A stretch of 64,000 bases of DNA, from NCBI RefSeq assembly GCF_022601675.1, contig NZ_JAKVIL010000006.1, positions 124,001-188,000 on the forward strand. The letters run 5' to 3'. Position 1 is the first letter of the stretch. Each line of letters starts with the position of its first letter. This stretch comes from Ancylobacter gelatini (lineage in GTDB: Bacteria; Pseudomonadota; Alphaproteobacteria; Rhizobiales; Xanthobacteraceae). The notes under the pieces are model-generated. The model did not search any database. It was not told the DNA's origin and was given only the letters and a program-made list of their open reading frames with translations. The translations under genes and the position numbers were made by a program. Of this stretch, positions 8,767-17,666 are shown piece after piece.

Positions 8767-9117
8767 CTATTCCGCGGCGAGCATCACCGGCCCGGCGCCG
8801 CGCGCGCGGCCCCAGCTCGCCATGGCCAGCAGGGCGGGGCGCAGCGTTTCCCCTTCCGCCGTCAGGCGGTAGCCGACCTGCGGCGGCACGGTCGGGTAGA
8901 CGGTGCGGTCGATCACGCCGTCGGCTTCCAGCTCGCGCAGCGCCTTGGCGAGGATGCGCTGGCTGACGCGAGCCATGCGCCGCTTCAATTCGCTGAAGCG
9001 CTGTTCGCCGTCGAGCAGATGATAGAGGATGGCGCCCTTCCATTTGGCGCCGATGATCTCCAGCGTCCGCTCGACCGGGCATCCGGTGCCCTGGAGATAT
9101 TGGTGACGTTTGGCCAT
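8767..9117 (-). CDS. HxlR-family winged-helix transcriptional regulator
   Basis: The product has 116 residues. It begins with the family's hallmark CPVERTLEIIGAKWKGAILYHLL (Cys13 region), followed by the helix-turn-helix and wing RFSELKRRMARVSQRILAKALRELEADGVIDR and the YRLTAEGETLRPAL tail. HxlR proteins are dimeric regulators, some sensing aldehydes or redox changes through the N-terminal cysteine. The gene is divergent from the MDR oxidoreductase at 9305 and upstream of the CoA-transferase on the same strand, so either may be its target. Divergent HxlR-oxidoreductase pairs are common. Confidence 0.92.
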   Translation of the reverse strand: MAKRHQYLQGTGCPVERTLEIIGAKWKGAILYHLLDGEQRFSELKRRMARVSQRILAKALRELEADGVIDRTVYPTVPPQVGYRLTAEGETLRPALLAMASWGRARGAGPVMLAAE

Positions 9118-9235
9118 CGCCGTTCTCGTGCCGCCTGATGATCAAGACAGGAACGCGGCGTTATAGCATGCGCCGCGCCCGGCGTGGACGGGAGCATAGG
9201 CGGTTTCATTCCCGATACCTGGCGACGTTTTCGTG

Positions 9236-9264
9236 CGTCCTTGCGGCTTTCGCCGGAATGACGA
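9236..9264. repeat. Possible half of a dispersed alphaproteobacterial palindromic repeat
   Basis: The motif around GCGGCTTTCGCCGGAATGAC resembles the very common intergenic repeats of Hyphomicrobiales that read 'attccggctttcgccggaatgacg'. Only one arm is clear here. It lies in the 187-bp gap between the divergent hxlR and MDR genes. Identification is from memory of such repeats. Confidence 0.3.
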
Positions 9265-9304
9265 CATTGCGGGTCACATGTCCTGAACCCGGAGAATATC
9301 CGCC

Positions 9305-10315
9305 ATGAAAGCCGTCGGCTATATCGACAGCCTCGCCATCGACGAGGCGCGCTCGCTTTTCGATTTCGAAACCCCCACGCCCGTGCCCGGCCCTCGCGAC
9401 CTGCTGGTGCGGGTCGAGGCGATCTCGGTCAATCCGGTCGACACCAAGGTGCGCCGGCGCCGGCAGGGGACGGCGGACGCACCAGTCATCCTCGGCTGGG
9501 ACGCCGCCGGCGTGGTCGAGGCGGTGGGGGCCGAGGTGAGCCTGTTCCGGCCGGGCGACGCCGTGTTCTATGCCGGCGATCTCAACCGGCCCGGCTCCAA
9601 CGCGCAGTTCCAGATCGTCGATGAGCGCATTGTCGGGATGAAGCCCGCCTCGCTGTCCTATCCCGAAGCCGCCGCGCTGCCGCTCACCGCCATCACCGCC
9701 TGGGAAGGCCTGTTCGACCGGCTGCAACTGCCGAAAGAGGGCGCCGGCAAGCTGCTGGTCGTCGGGGCGGCGGGCGGGGTCGGCTCACTCGCCGTCCAGT
9801 TCGCGCGCCAGCTCACCGACGCCACCGTGATCGGCACCGCCTCGCGGCCGGAAAGCCGGGACTGGCTGGAAGGACTCGGCGCCCATGCCGTGATCGACCA
9901 TTCGCGCCCGCTGAGCGAGGAACTGGCGAGCGCGGGGCTCGGCGAGGTCGACTATGTGTTCAGCCTCAACGCCACCGACCGGCATTGGTCCGAGATCGTG
10001 AAGGCGGTGCGCCCGCAGGGGCGTATCGCGCTGATCGACGATCCCGCGAGCCTCGACATCATGCCGCTCAAGCCCAAGAGCCTGTCGCTGCACTGGGAAT
10101 TCATGTTCACCCGCTCGATGTTCGCCACGCCGGACATGGCCGCGCAGCATGAATTGCTGGGCGAGGTGGCGAAGCTGGTCGATGCCGGCACGGTGCGCAC
10201 CACGCTGGGCGCCAATTTCGGCACCATCGACGCCGCCAACCTCAAGCGCGCCCATGCGGCGCTGGAGAGCGGGCGCTCGATCGGCAAGGTCGTGCTGGAA
10301 GGCTGGGCGGACTGA
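9305..10315 (+). CDS. MDR-superfamily zinc-type alcohol dehydrogenase / quinone oxidoreductase
   Basis: The product has 336 residues. The N-terminal GroES-like domain carries VRVEAISVNPVDTKVRRR and GWDAAGVVEAVG. The Rossmann domain carries VVGAAGGVGSLAVQFARQL, the NADPH-binding motif of the quinone-oxidoreductase branch. Catalytic zinc cysteines are not evident, as in most of that branch. The family reduces quinones or activated alkenes, or interconverts aldehydes and alcohols; the substrate here is unknown. The ATG follows a CCGGAGAAT site. It is divergent from the HxlR regulator, its likely controller. Confidence 0.88.
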   Translation: MKAVGYIDSLAIDEARSLFDFETPTPVPGPRDLLVRVEAISVNPVDTKVRRRRQGTADAPVILGWDAAGVVEAVGAEVSLFRPGDAVFYAGDLNRPGSNAQFQIVDERIVGMKPASLSYPEAAALPLTAITAWEGLFDRLQLPKEGAGKLLVVGAAGGVGSLAVQFARQLTDATVIGTASRPESRDWLEGLGAHAVIDHSRPLSEELASAGLGEVDYVFSLNATDRHWSEIVKAVRPQGRIALIDDPASLDIMPLKPKSLSLHWEFMFTRSMFATPDMAAQHELLGEVAKLVDAGTVRTTLGANFGTIDAANLKRAHAALESGRSIGKVVLEGWAD

Positions 10316-10366
10316 GGTCGCCCGGTTCCCAGCGGCACATCTGCCCTTATGCTCGACGAGATGAGT

Positions 10367-10390
10367 CGCCGCCCCTGATACGGGGCGGCG
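10367..10390 (+). terminator. GC-rich stem-loop after the MDR gene
   Basis: A 9-bp stem CGCCGCCCC / GGGGCGGCG with a 6-base loop lies 52 bp after the MDR oxidoreductase stop. There is no T-tract, so it may be a weak or Rho-assisted terminator. Confidence 0.35.
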
Positions 10391-10457
10391 CGGGCAGGGG
10401 AGTATCCGGTGTGAGCAGCGCAGCCTGTGAGTGGAGCCCGTGCGGGCGCGTGTCGGC

Positions 10458-11405
10458 ATGAGCGAGGCTGCAAGCCCGGATGCGCTGGTGTTCTACAGCC
10501 CGGTCGACGACCCGGTGGCGTGGCGCCAGGCGCTGACCGCCGAGCTGCCGGACCTCGATTTCCGCGTCGACCCGGAGGTGGGCGATCCGCGCGATATCCG
10601 CTACGCGCTGACCTGGGTGCCGCCGGAAGGCTTTTTCGCCCGGTTTCCCAATCTGGAGCTGGTGGTCAATCTCGGCGCCGGGGTCGATGCGCTGATGGGG
10701 CGCGACGATCTGGTGCCGGTGAAGTTCTCCCGGCTCTCCGACCCCGGCATGGTGGCGATGATGACGAGCTATGTCGTCTTCGCCGTCACCCGCTATGCCC
10801 GCGACATTCCGGTGTTCGAGCGGGCCAAGCGGCGCGGGGAGTGGGAGTATGTGCACCCCCGGCCGCTGTTCGACATCAAGGTCGGCGTGCTCGGGCTCGG
10901 CGAACTCGGCGCCGCGGCGGCGCGCATGCTCGCCACCATGGGCTTTTCCGTCTCCGGCTGGTCGCGCTCGCCCAAGACCATCGAGGGCGTGGAGGCGCTG
11001 ACCGGGCGCGAGGGGCTGGAGACGCTGCTGTCGACCTGCGAGATCGTGGTCTGCCTGCTGCCGCTCACCCCGCAGTCGCGCCACATGCTCGGCGCGCGCG
11101 AACTGGCGCTGATGCCGAGGGGCGCGAAGTTCATCAACTGCTCGCGCGGGGCGCTGGTGGACGAGGAGGCGCTGATCGCGGCGCTGCGCTCGGGGGCGAT
11201 CGGGGAGGCGACGCTCGACGTGTTCGAACAGGAGCCGCTGCCGGCCGGCCATGCGCTCTGGTCGCTGGACAATGTGCTGATCACGCCGCATCTCGCCAGC
11301 ATTACCGTGCCGGCGCTGGCGGCGAAGAACGTGGCGGAGAGCATCCGCCGCATGCGCGCCGGCCTGCCGCCGCTGCACGAGGTCGAACCCGCGCGGGGCT
11401 ACTGA
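10458..11405 (+). CDS. Glyoxylate/hydroxypyruvate reductase, GhrA-like
   Basis: The product has 315 residues, close to E. coli GhrA (312). The nucleotide loop is GVLGLGELGAAAA (143-155). The catalytic residues Arg230 (NCSRGALVDE), Glu259 (FEQEPLP) and His278 (ITPHLAS) are in place. GhrA-type enzymes reduce glyoxylate and hydroxypyruvate with NADPH. The ATG at 10458 was preferred because an in-frame GTG at 10431 has no ribosome site, though 10458 is also weak. It converges with the GGDEF-EAL gene. This is a second, distinct member of the superfamily, since another D-2-hydroxyacid dehydrogenase lies at 6110-7111. Confidence 0.87.
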   Translation: MSEAASPDALVFYSPVDDPVAWRQALTAELPDLDFRVDPEVGDPRDIRYALTWVPPEGFFARFPNLELVVNLGAGVDALMGRDDLVPVKFSRLSDPGMVAMMTSYVVFAVTRYARDIPVFERAKRRGEWEYVHPRPLFDIKVGVLGLGELGAAAARMLATMGFSVSGWSRSPKTIEGVEALTGREGLETLLSTCEIVVCLLPLTPQSRHMLGARELALMPRGAKFINCSRGALVDEEALIAALRSGAIGEATLDVFEQEPLPAGHALWSLDNVLITPHLASITVPALAAKNVAESIRRMRAGLPPLHEVEPARGY

Positions 11406-11424
11406 GCCGGTCAGCCGGCGCCCG

Positions 11425-13665
11425 TCAACCGGCGCCGGCCAGCGCGCGCCGGGCGGCTTCGGGCCGGTGGAACAGGAAGCCCTGATAGATCACGGCGCCG
11501 AGGCTGCGCAGCTTGTCGAGCTGCGCCTCGCGCTCCACGCCCTCCGCCACCAGTTCGAGGCCGAGCGACTGCGAGATGAAGATCGCCGCCTTGATCAGCG
11601 CCTCGTTGATCGGGTCGTCCATCATGTCGCGGGTGACGGTCCAGTCGATCTTGATGCCGTCCACGGGGAGTTGCTTGAGCGCCTCGAACGAATTGTAGCC
11701 ATGGCCGAAATCGTCGAGATAAAGCTTCAGGCCACGCTGGCGCAGCACATCGAGAAACGCGACGGTGTGCTGGAGGTCGTCGATCTCCTCGGTCTCGGTG
11801 ATCTCGACGCGCAGGGCATGCTCGATGCCCGCCGTCATGTCCAGCATGCCCACGAAATTGCGCTGGAACGCCGGGTCCGCCAGCGTGCCGGCGCCGATAT
11901 TGACCGAGACATATTGCTGCCGGTCGCGCGCCAGCAGCTGCGTCGCGACCGCGATGGCCTGCCGGCACACCCAGAGGTCGATGCGCCCCATCAGCCCGAG
12001 CCGGCGCGCGGCCGGGAGGAAATGGGCCGGGCTGCAATAGACGCCGTTCTCGTCGCGCATGCGCAGCAGCGCCTCGTAGCCGAGCACGCTGCGCTCGGCG
12101 TCGACGATGGCCTGCAGATGCAGCTCGAAACGGTCATGCTCCAGCGCGAGGCGCACCCGCTCCGCCCAGCTCATGCGCTGCTGCGTGACGTGCACGCGCG
12201 GGTCTGACAGGTCGTAGAGCTGCACCCGGTCGCGCCCGGCTTCCTTGGCGACGCGGCAGGCGGTGTCGGAGGTGGCGAGCAGGCTGGAGACGCTATGGCT
12301 GCCGGGCGAGGCATGGACCAGCCCGATGCTGAGCGTGAGCGAGAAGCTCTGCCCGCCGCCGACGAAGATGTGGCCATGCGCGGCCGCGTTGATGCGGCGC
12401 ATGATGCGGAGGGCCTCGCTCTCGTCGAGTTCGGTCAGCAGCACGGCGAATTCGTCGCCGCCGACCCGCGCCAGCATGTCGTCGGCACGCAGCAGGCCGC
12501 GCAGGAAATGCGCGACGTCGCGCAGCAGGTCGTCCGCCGCGGCATGGCCGAGCGCGTCGTTGACGCCCTTGAAATGGTCGATGTCGATAAAGCCGACCCA
12601 GATGCGCCATGTCTGTCCGTCGCGCAGCACGCCGTCGAGCCGTTCCTCCAGCGCGAAGCGGTTCGGCAGACCGGTCAGCAGGTCGGAACGCGCCTGGCGG
12701 GCGATCAGCCGCGCGAATTCCGCCAGCGCCTCGCTCTGCTGCTCGAGCTGGCTGCGCAGCAGCACCAGCTCGGTCTCGCGCTTCTTCTGCGCTGTCACGT
12801 CGGTCCAGATGCCGACCGTGTTGCCGTCGGCCATGCGGTGATGGCTGACCAGCATCCAGTCGCCATTGCGCAGCGGGATTTCAAAGCGGCGATCTTCGGC
12901 CTCGCCGAGCCGGGCGCCCATGAAGGCGATCAGATGCTCGGGATCGTTGATCGGCTCGGCGAACAGGCCTTTCTGCGCCGCCTGGCGCAGCAGGTCGGGC
13001 AGCCGCCGGCCCGCCTCGAAGCTGACCCCGGCGCGCCCGAAGATCTGCGCCATACGCTCATTGAACAGCAGCACGCGCTCGCCGGGATCCAGCAGCAGGA
13101 AACCTTCGCTGATGCCGCCAATGGCTTCGAGCAGCTTGCGCTCAGCCAGCTTGTGCTGGCTGATGTCGGTCCAGGTGGAAACGATCCAGCCCTCGCGGGT
13201 GCGCCGTTCGCGCACGCGGGCATAGCCTCCGCCGGCGAGCGGGACATCGAAGGGCTCGCCGTCGGCAAGGTCATGGCGCTGCAGCCGTTCCGCGAGCACG
13301 GCCTGGCGCTCGTCGATCTCGCCCAGCGCGTTCTGAGGCACGCTTGCCATTTCGTGCGCGGCGATCTCCGCGAAGGTGAGGCCCTGCATGTTGCCCAGAT
13401 AGGGGAACAGCTCCTCCAGCCGGCGGTTATGGACCACCAGCCGATCCGCGTCGTCGAACAGGGCAAAGCCCTCGCTCATGGCATCGAGCGCGGCGTTGAG
13501 GCCGATGAGGCGCGCCGGCGCGGCGACGGCGCGCCCCGAAGGAGGCTCGCTGCCGCTCAGATAGCCTGAACGTCCCGCCTTGCTCATCCCGACCGGCTCG
13601 TCTGTTTTGCCCGCCCCGGGAGGTTTTGTTGTGCCCACCCGCAACACTTCCCACCCGCTATTCAC
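11425..13665 (-). CDS. PAS-PAS-GGDEF-EAL cyclic-di-GMP signalling protein
   Basis: The product has 746 residues. Two PAS-like sensor segments (about 55-170 and 178-295) precede a GGDEF domain with an intact GGDEF motif (402-406) and an RxxD inhibitory site (393-396). An EAL domain follows, with EALLR (531-535), DDFGHGYNSF and LVAEGVE. Both synthase and phosphodiesterase motifs look complete, so it could make or destroy c-di-GMP, or have one active domain. There is no membrane helix or signal peptide, so it should be cytoplasmic and sense an internal cue through PAS. An alternative start is Met27. Confidence 0.93.
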   Translation of the reverse strand: MNSGWEVLRVGTTKPPGAGKTDEPVGMSKAGRSGYLSGSEPPSGRAVAAPARLIGLNAALDAMSEGFALFDDADRLVVHNRRLEELFPYLGNMQGLTFAEIAAHEMASVPQNALGEIDERQAVLAERLQRHDLADGEPFDVPLAGGGYARVRERRTREGWIVSTWTDISQHKLAERKLLEAIGGISEGFLLLDPGERVLLFNERMAQIFGRAGVSFEAGRRLPDLLRQAAQKGLFAEPINDPEHLIAFMGARLGEAEDRRFEIPLRNGDWMLVSHHRMADGNTVGIWTDVTAQKKRETELVLLRSQLEQQSEALAEFARLIARQARSDLLTGLPNRFALEERLDGVLRDGQTWRIWVGFIDIDHFKGVNDALGHAAADDLLRDVAHFLRGLLRADDMLARVGGDEFAVLLTELDESEALRIMRRINAAAHGHIFVGGGQSFSLTLSIGLVHASPGSHSVSSLLATSDTACRVAKEAGRDRVQLYDLSDPRVHVTQQRMSWAERVRLALEHDRFELHLQAIVDAERSVLGYEALLRMRDENGVYCSPAHFLPAARRLGLMGRIDLWVCRQAIAVATQLLARDRQQYVSVNIGAGTLADPAFQRNFVGMLDMTAGIEHALRVEITETEEIDDLQHTVAFLDVLRQRGLKLYLDDFGHGYNSFEALKQLPVDGIKIDWTVTRDMMDDPINEALIKAAIFISQSLGLELVAEGVEREAQLDKLRSLGAVIYQGFLFHRPEAARRALAGAG

Positions 13666-13803
13666 GCCTGCTTTATCGCTCTGTTCAGGCCTGGGCGTAT
13701 TTGATTACTATTCGCCGGCCCGGGCAAGCCACATAGGGAGCGAGGTTTAATTTTAGACCAACAGGCTTTACATCGTGCGAACAGGCAATGGTTGGAGGCG
13801 CGC

Positions 13804-13971
13804 TTGGAGGCGAATCGATCCCCTGCGGAAACATCCGGCGCGCGTGCCAGCCGCTGGATTCTCGGCGTCGCCGGCGTGCTGGTTCTCGCTGCGGCGATCG
13901 GCCTGTGGGCGCGTCACGGTGCCGCCGTTTTCTTCGACTTGGTAAACGCCGGCATCGCCTATTGCTTCTGA
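13804..13971 (+). CDS. Small single-helix membrane protein ending in GIAYCF
   Basis: A 55-residue frame starts at TTG 13804, five bases after a strong GGAGG (13794-13798). It has one hydrophobic helix (WILGVAGVLVLAAAIGLW) and a C-terminal patch AAVFFDLVNAGIAYCF. Short proteins with this kind of FFD-x5-GI-x2-CF ending are, from memory, a conserved hypothetical family in Hyphomicrobiales. A start at TTG 13792 in the same frame is also possible. It lies 62 bp before the SCO gene on the same strand. Function unknown. Confidence 0.6.
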   Translation: MEANRSPAETSGARASRWILGVAGVLVLAAAIGLWARHGAAVFFDLVNAGIAYCF

Positions 13972-14033
13972 TGCCCGCCTGACGGCGCGCGGCCGTCGCC
14001 AACCTTGTTCTCCCCGAATCTGCCGTGGTGCCC

Positions 14034-14624
14034 ATGTTCAAAGGCCGTCTTCTGCTGCTGTTCGCCGCCTTCCTCGTCGGGGCCGCCGTCATCGTGGCGG
14101 GCGCGCTGGCGCTGCTGCCCCGTCCCGCGACCCAGGTCGCCGCGCCCTCCGCGGTCGGCGGGCCGTTCGAGCTGGTGGATCAGGACGGCCAGACGGTGAC
14201 GCAGGAGACCTTCGCCGGGCAGCCCTTCCTGGTGTTCTTCGGCTTCACCCATTGCCCCGACGTCTGCCCGACCAGCCTGTTCGAGATGTCGCAGGCCTTC
14301 GAGGCGCTGGGGCCGGATGCCCGCAAGATCACCGGGCTGTTCGTCACCGTCGACCCCGAGCGGGACACGCCGGAGGTGATGAAATCCTATCTCGGCAGCT
14401 TCCACCCCAGCATTCAGGGGCTTTCCGGCACGCCCGAGCAGATCGCCGCCATCTCCAAGGCCTACCGCGTCTATGCCAAGAAGGTGCCGACCCAGGGCGA
14501 CGACTACACGATGGACCACACCGCGATCATCTATCTGATGGGCAAGGACGGCGCGTTCATCGCGCCTTTCAATCTGAAGCGCGCGCCCGAGACCGTCGCC
14601 GAGGATCTGCGCCGCTATTTGTAA
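14034..14624 (+). CDS. SCO1/SenC/PrrC-family copper chaperone
   Basis: The product has 196 residues from ATG 14034. An N-terminal helix (about 5-28) anchors it in the inner membrane. The periplasmic thioredoxin-like domain has the copper-binding pair C74-x3-C78 (CPDVC) and His162 (MDHTAIIY), all required in SCO proteins that deliver copper to the CuA site of cytochrome oxidase subunit II. That oxidase is encoded 23 kb away in this window (37.2-42.8 kb). An in-frame GTG at 14025 is a less likely start. The 3' end overlaps the convergent glycosyltransferase gene by 56 bp. Confidence 0.93.
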   Translation: MFKGRLLLLFAAFLVGAAVIVAGALALLPRPATQVAAPSAVGGPFELVDQDGQTVTQETFAGQPFLVFFGFTHCPDVCPTSLFEMSQAFEALGPDARKITGLFVTVDPERDTPEVMKSYLGSFHPSIQGLSGTPEQIAAISKAYRVYAKKVPTQGDDYTMDHTAIIYLMGKDGAFIAPFNLKRAPETVAEDLRRYL

Positions 14625-16524
14625 GACGGCGGACGGCGAGCCGCCCGTATCGGCTCCGCGTGCGGCGCGAGGTGCGGGCGAGGCCGTGCTCGGTCTTCTC
14701 CCAGCGCTGCGGCGCCACGATGAGCTGGAACAGCGCGCGCCACGCCGCGCAGGACAGCAGCAGCCAGTAGAGCGGCACCAGCGGAATTACCCGCCAGAGC
14801 CCCGGCATGCGCCGTCGCCGCATGCCGAGCGCGGTGCAGGCCAGCGTCGCGCCATAACCGACGGCGAACACCGACACGCCGATCCCCTCCAGCATCGCCG
14901 CCGCCGGCGCGCGGGCGGCCTCCACGCCGTCCAGCCAGCCGAGAACCAGCGTCGCGGCGAAGAACGGGTGCATGAGCGCGGCAGCGAGGTTGCCGCCGAG
15001 CATGAGGGCGAGGGCGAGCGCGCCGGTCAGCCCGGTCTGCCGCACCAGCTGGAGCGGCTGGCGACCATGCACCAGCAGGGTCTGCATCCAGCCCTTGTAC
15101 CAGCGGGAACGCTGGCAGAGCCAGGCGCGCGCGCTGCGCGGGGCCTCCTCGTCGGTGGTCGAGGCGATCACCACGGTGCGAAAGCCGTGGCGGGCGAGCC
15201 GCACGCCGAGATCGGCATCCTCGGTGACGTTGTAGGGGTCCCATCCGCCGATGCGCTCCAGCGCCGCGCGGCGGAAATGGTTCGAGGTGCCGCCGAGTGG
15301 CAGCGGCAGATCGAAGCCGGAGAGCATGGGCAGCACCACGTCGAAATGGGCGGCGTACTCGGCCGCGAACTGCCGGGTGATCCACGAATCCGCCAGATTG
15401 TCGATGGCGAGGCGGGCCTGGACGCAGGCAAGCTCCGGTCCCCCGCGCCGGAACGCGGAGCAGGCCCGGCGCAGCTGCTGGGGATCGGGTATGTCCTCGG
15501 CGTCATAGATGCCGACGATATCGCCGGTGGCGAAAGCCAGCGCGGCGTTGAGCGCCTTGGGCTTGGTGCGCGGGCCGAGCGCCGGGGCGACGACGATGTC
15601 GAAGCCGGGCCGACGGATGCGCGCCGCCAGCGCGGCGGTGGTCTCGCGGTCGTCGGGCTCCACGACCAGCAGGACCTGCAGCTTCTCCGGCGGATAGTCG
15701 AGCGCCTCCAGCGCCTCGATGAGTTGCGGCACGATCCGCGCCTCGCGGTACAGCGGCACGAGCAGGCTGTAGCGCGGCAGGGCCGGCCCATCGCGCAGCG
15801 GCGGCGGATCGGGGCGCGGCACATAGGTGCAGGCCGCGATCCGCAGCGCCGACCAGCCCAGCAGCAACGCGGCCAGCACCAGCGCCACGACCACCATGGA
15901 AGGCGACGGCAGGACGCGCATGGCGACGGGCAGCAGCACCAGCAGCAGCGCGAGACCGACCAGCAGATGGCGGGAGGCGCCGAGCGTGCGCGCGGAGAGC
16001 GCGGGCCAGGACTGCCACAGCCCGAAGGCGGCGTGGCCGGCGAGCTCGGCCGCGAAGCGCTTGCGCACATGGCCGGCGAAACGCTCGGGGGTGGTGAAGT
16101 GCACGGTGCCGGCAAGCTCCGGACGCTCCGCCAGCTTCGCCGCCACCGCCCGCAGCCGGATTCCGCGCGCGGCGATGACGAGGTGTCCACCCGGCAGGCG
16201 GCACATGCCGGAACGCAGCATGCCGAGAATGTCGGCCGGGCGCTTGCGTGCAGTGGCCGGCGCCGGCGTCTCGTCAAGCGGCAGGAAGTCGACCCCGGCT
16301 TGCCGGGCGGCGGCGCGGGCCAGTTGATCGGGCGTCGCCAGCCCGGCGGCGAGCAGCGCTTCATCCGCGCCGACGCCGAGGCGCTCGGCACGCAGGGCGG
16401 CATGGGCGAGGCTGCGCGGGTCCAGCGCGCCGGCCATGCCGGCGATTTCGGCGGGCAACGGCAGCATCGCGGCGACGCCGCCATTTCCTGCGGAGTCCAG
16501 CCGCTCCAAGCCTGTGCGCTTCAT
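14569..16524 (-). CDS. Membrane glycosyltransferase family 2 with an N-terminal GspE-N-like domain
   Basis: About 650 residues from ATG 16524; an in-frame GTG at 16602 would add 26 residues. The N-terminal part (LLAAGLATPDQLARAAARQAG and following) resembles the GspE/MshE N-terminal fold, a known c-di-GMP or partner-binding module. Two membrane helices follow. The GT2 domain has LVPLYREARIVPQLI, YDAEDIPDP, TEDADLG and QRSRWYKGW, the D-D-D-QxxRW set of processive synthases. Further helices close the protein. It probably polymerises an exopolysaccharide whose identity is unknown. The 3' end overlaps the convergent SCO gene by 56 bp. Confidence 0.88.
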   Translation of the reverse strand: MKRTGLERLDSAGNGGVAAMLPLPAEIAGMAGALDPRSLAHAALRAERLGVGADEALLAAGLATPDQLARAAARQAGVDFLPLDETPAPATARKRPADILGMLRSGMCRLPGGHLVIAARGIRLRAVAAKLAERPELAGTVHFTTPERFAGHVRKRFAAELAGHAAFGLWQSWPALSARTLGASRHLLVGLALLLVLLPVAMRVLPSPSMVVVALVLAALLLGWSALRIAACTYVPRPDPPPLRDGPALPRYSLLVPLYREARIVPQLIEALEALDYPPEKLQVLLVVEPDDRETTAALAARIRRPGFDIVVAPALGPRTKPKALNAALAFATGDIVGIYDAEDIPDPQQLRRACSAFRRGGPELACVQARLAIDNLADSWITRQFAAEYAAHFDVVLPMLSGFDLPLPLGGTSNHFRRAALERIGGWDPYNVTEDADLGVRLARHGFRTVVIASTTDEEAPRSARAWLCQRSRWYKGWMQTLLVHGRQPLQLVRQTGLTGALALALMLGGNLAAALMHPFFAATLVLGWLDGVEAARAPAAAMLEGIGVSVFAVGYGATLACTALGMRRRRMPGLWRVIPLVPLYWLLLSCAAWRALFQLIVAPQRWEKTEHGLARTSRRTRSRYGRLAVRRLTNSGADPRRRSRARASD

Positions 16525-16617
16525 GACAGCGTTGCCCTGCACGCCTCTCGCGCAGCTGCGATTGAAACGGTACAACGGCAGCGCGGCAATCTCACTTGCC
16601 ACGTGGAGAGGCGTCAG

Positions 16618-17520
16618 GTGCGGTCTTTTGTATTAAAACAGATGGGGCGTTGTATTTTTACCGCGCTACTTTTGTACAATGTCTCTCACAGCGCGATCGC
16701 CCAGCAGCCGCCCGCCCAGCCTCAAGCCGCCGCGCCCCAGCCTGCAACTCCGCCGGTTTTCGTTCCCGGTTTCTGGGACCCCAAGCGCCGGCCGGAGCGG
16801 CCGGACGTCACACGGCTGCCGACCCAAATCCGCTTCGTCACCACCGAGGACTATCCCCCCTTCAGCTTTCGCGGCGACGGCGGGCGGCCGGTCGGGTTCA
16901 ACGTCGACATCGCCCGCGCCATCTGCGTCGAGCTGGCGATCAACTGCACGCTGGAGGTGATGCCGTTCGACCAGCTGGTCGCCGCGCTGGATTCCGGGGT
17001 GGCGGATGCGGCCATTGCCGGCATCGCCATCACCCCGGCGAGCCGCGACGCGCTGGATTTTACCGATCGCTATTTCCGCTCGCCGGCCCGCTTCGTCGGC
17101 CGCAAGGTGCAGAGCTTCAAGGGCGTGTCCCCGCCGGAACTGGCCGGGCTCAATATCGGGGTGGTCGGGAGCACCGCCCACGAGGCCTTCCTGCGCGACC
17201 AGTTCTTCGAGGCGGTGGTGCGCCCGTTCCCGACCTCCGAGGCAGCGCGCGAGGCGTTGAAGAAGGGTGAGATCGATCTCGTCTTCGGCGATGGCGTGCA
17301 GCTCGCGCTCTGGCTCAACGGCACCTCGTCGGAGAATTGCTGCGCCTTCATCGGCGGCCCCTTCACCGAGAGCCGCTATTTCGGCGAGGGCATGGGCGTG
17401 GCGGTGAAAAAGGGCAACGACGCCCTGCGCCAGTCGCTGAACTACGCCTTCGCCCAGCTCTGGGAGGAGGGCGTCTATACCGACCTCTATCTGCGCTGGT
17501 TTCCGATCAGCGTCTATTGA
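16618..17520 (+). CDS. Periplasmic solute-binding protein, amino-acid ABC transporter type (SBP_bac_3)
   Basis: The product has 300 residues from GTG 16618, chosen because GGAGAGG lies about eight bases upstream. It opens with a signal peptide (MGRCIFTALLLYNVSHSAIAQ) and a proline/alanine-rich linker. The fold starts with IRFVTTEDYPPFSFRGDGGRPVGFNVDIARAIC, the family signature, and continues with DAAIAGIAITPASRDALDFTDRYF. It should bind a polar amino acid or similar small molecule. No permease or ATPase gene adjoins it, so it may be an orphan or act in sensing. A pair of cysteines in SENCCAF is unusual. Confidence 0.88.
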   Translation: MRSFVLKQMGRCIFTALLLYNVSHSAIAQQPPAQPQAAAPQPATPPVFVPGFWDPKRRPERPDVTRLPTQIRFVTTEDYPPFSFRGDGGRPVGFNVDIARAICVELAINCTLEVMPFDQLVAALDSGVADAAIAGIAITPASRDALDFTDRYFRSPARFVGRKVQSFKGVSPPELAGLNIGVVGSTAHEAFLRDQFFEAVVRPFPTSEAAREALKKGEIDLVFGDGVQLALWLNGTSSENCCAFIGGPFTESRYFGEGMGVAVKKGNDALRQSLNYAFAQLWEEGVYTDLYLRWFPISVY

Positions 17521-17666
17521 CGTTGAACGGCTGCCGGGCGGCTCGATCGAGCCTCCCCCGAGTTTTGTGAGCCCGCGAGGTTCAATTGTCGTGCTGGATT
17601 GGCCTATAAGGTAATACGTGGCGTCATCCCCGACGCGCGAGGCCAGTTCAGGAGACGACGTACCTT

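Noticed and set aside
11425..16524. A linked exopolysaccharide-c-di-GMP system
   Set aside because: The GGDEF-EAL protein and the glycosyltransferase are near each other but separated by the small membrane protein and SCO genes and are not an operon; a link is speculative.
14686..16617. Long open extension upstream of the solute-binding protein frame
   Set aside because: The frame stays open through the opposite-strand glycosyltransferase, but a GTG with a good ribosome site and signal peptide at 16618 marks the real start.
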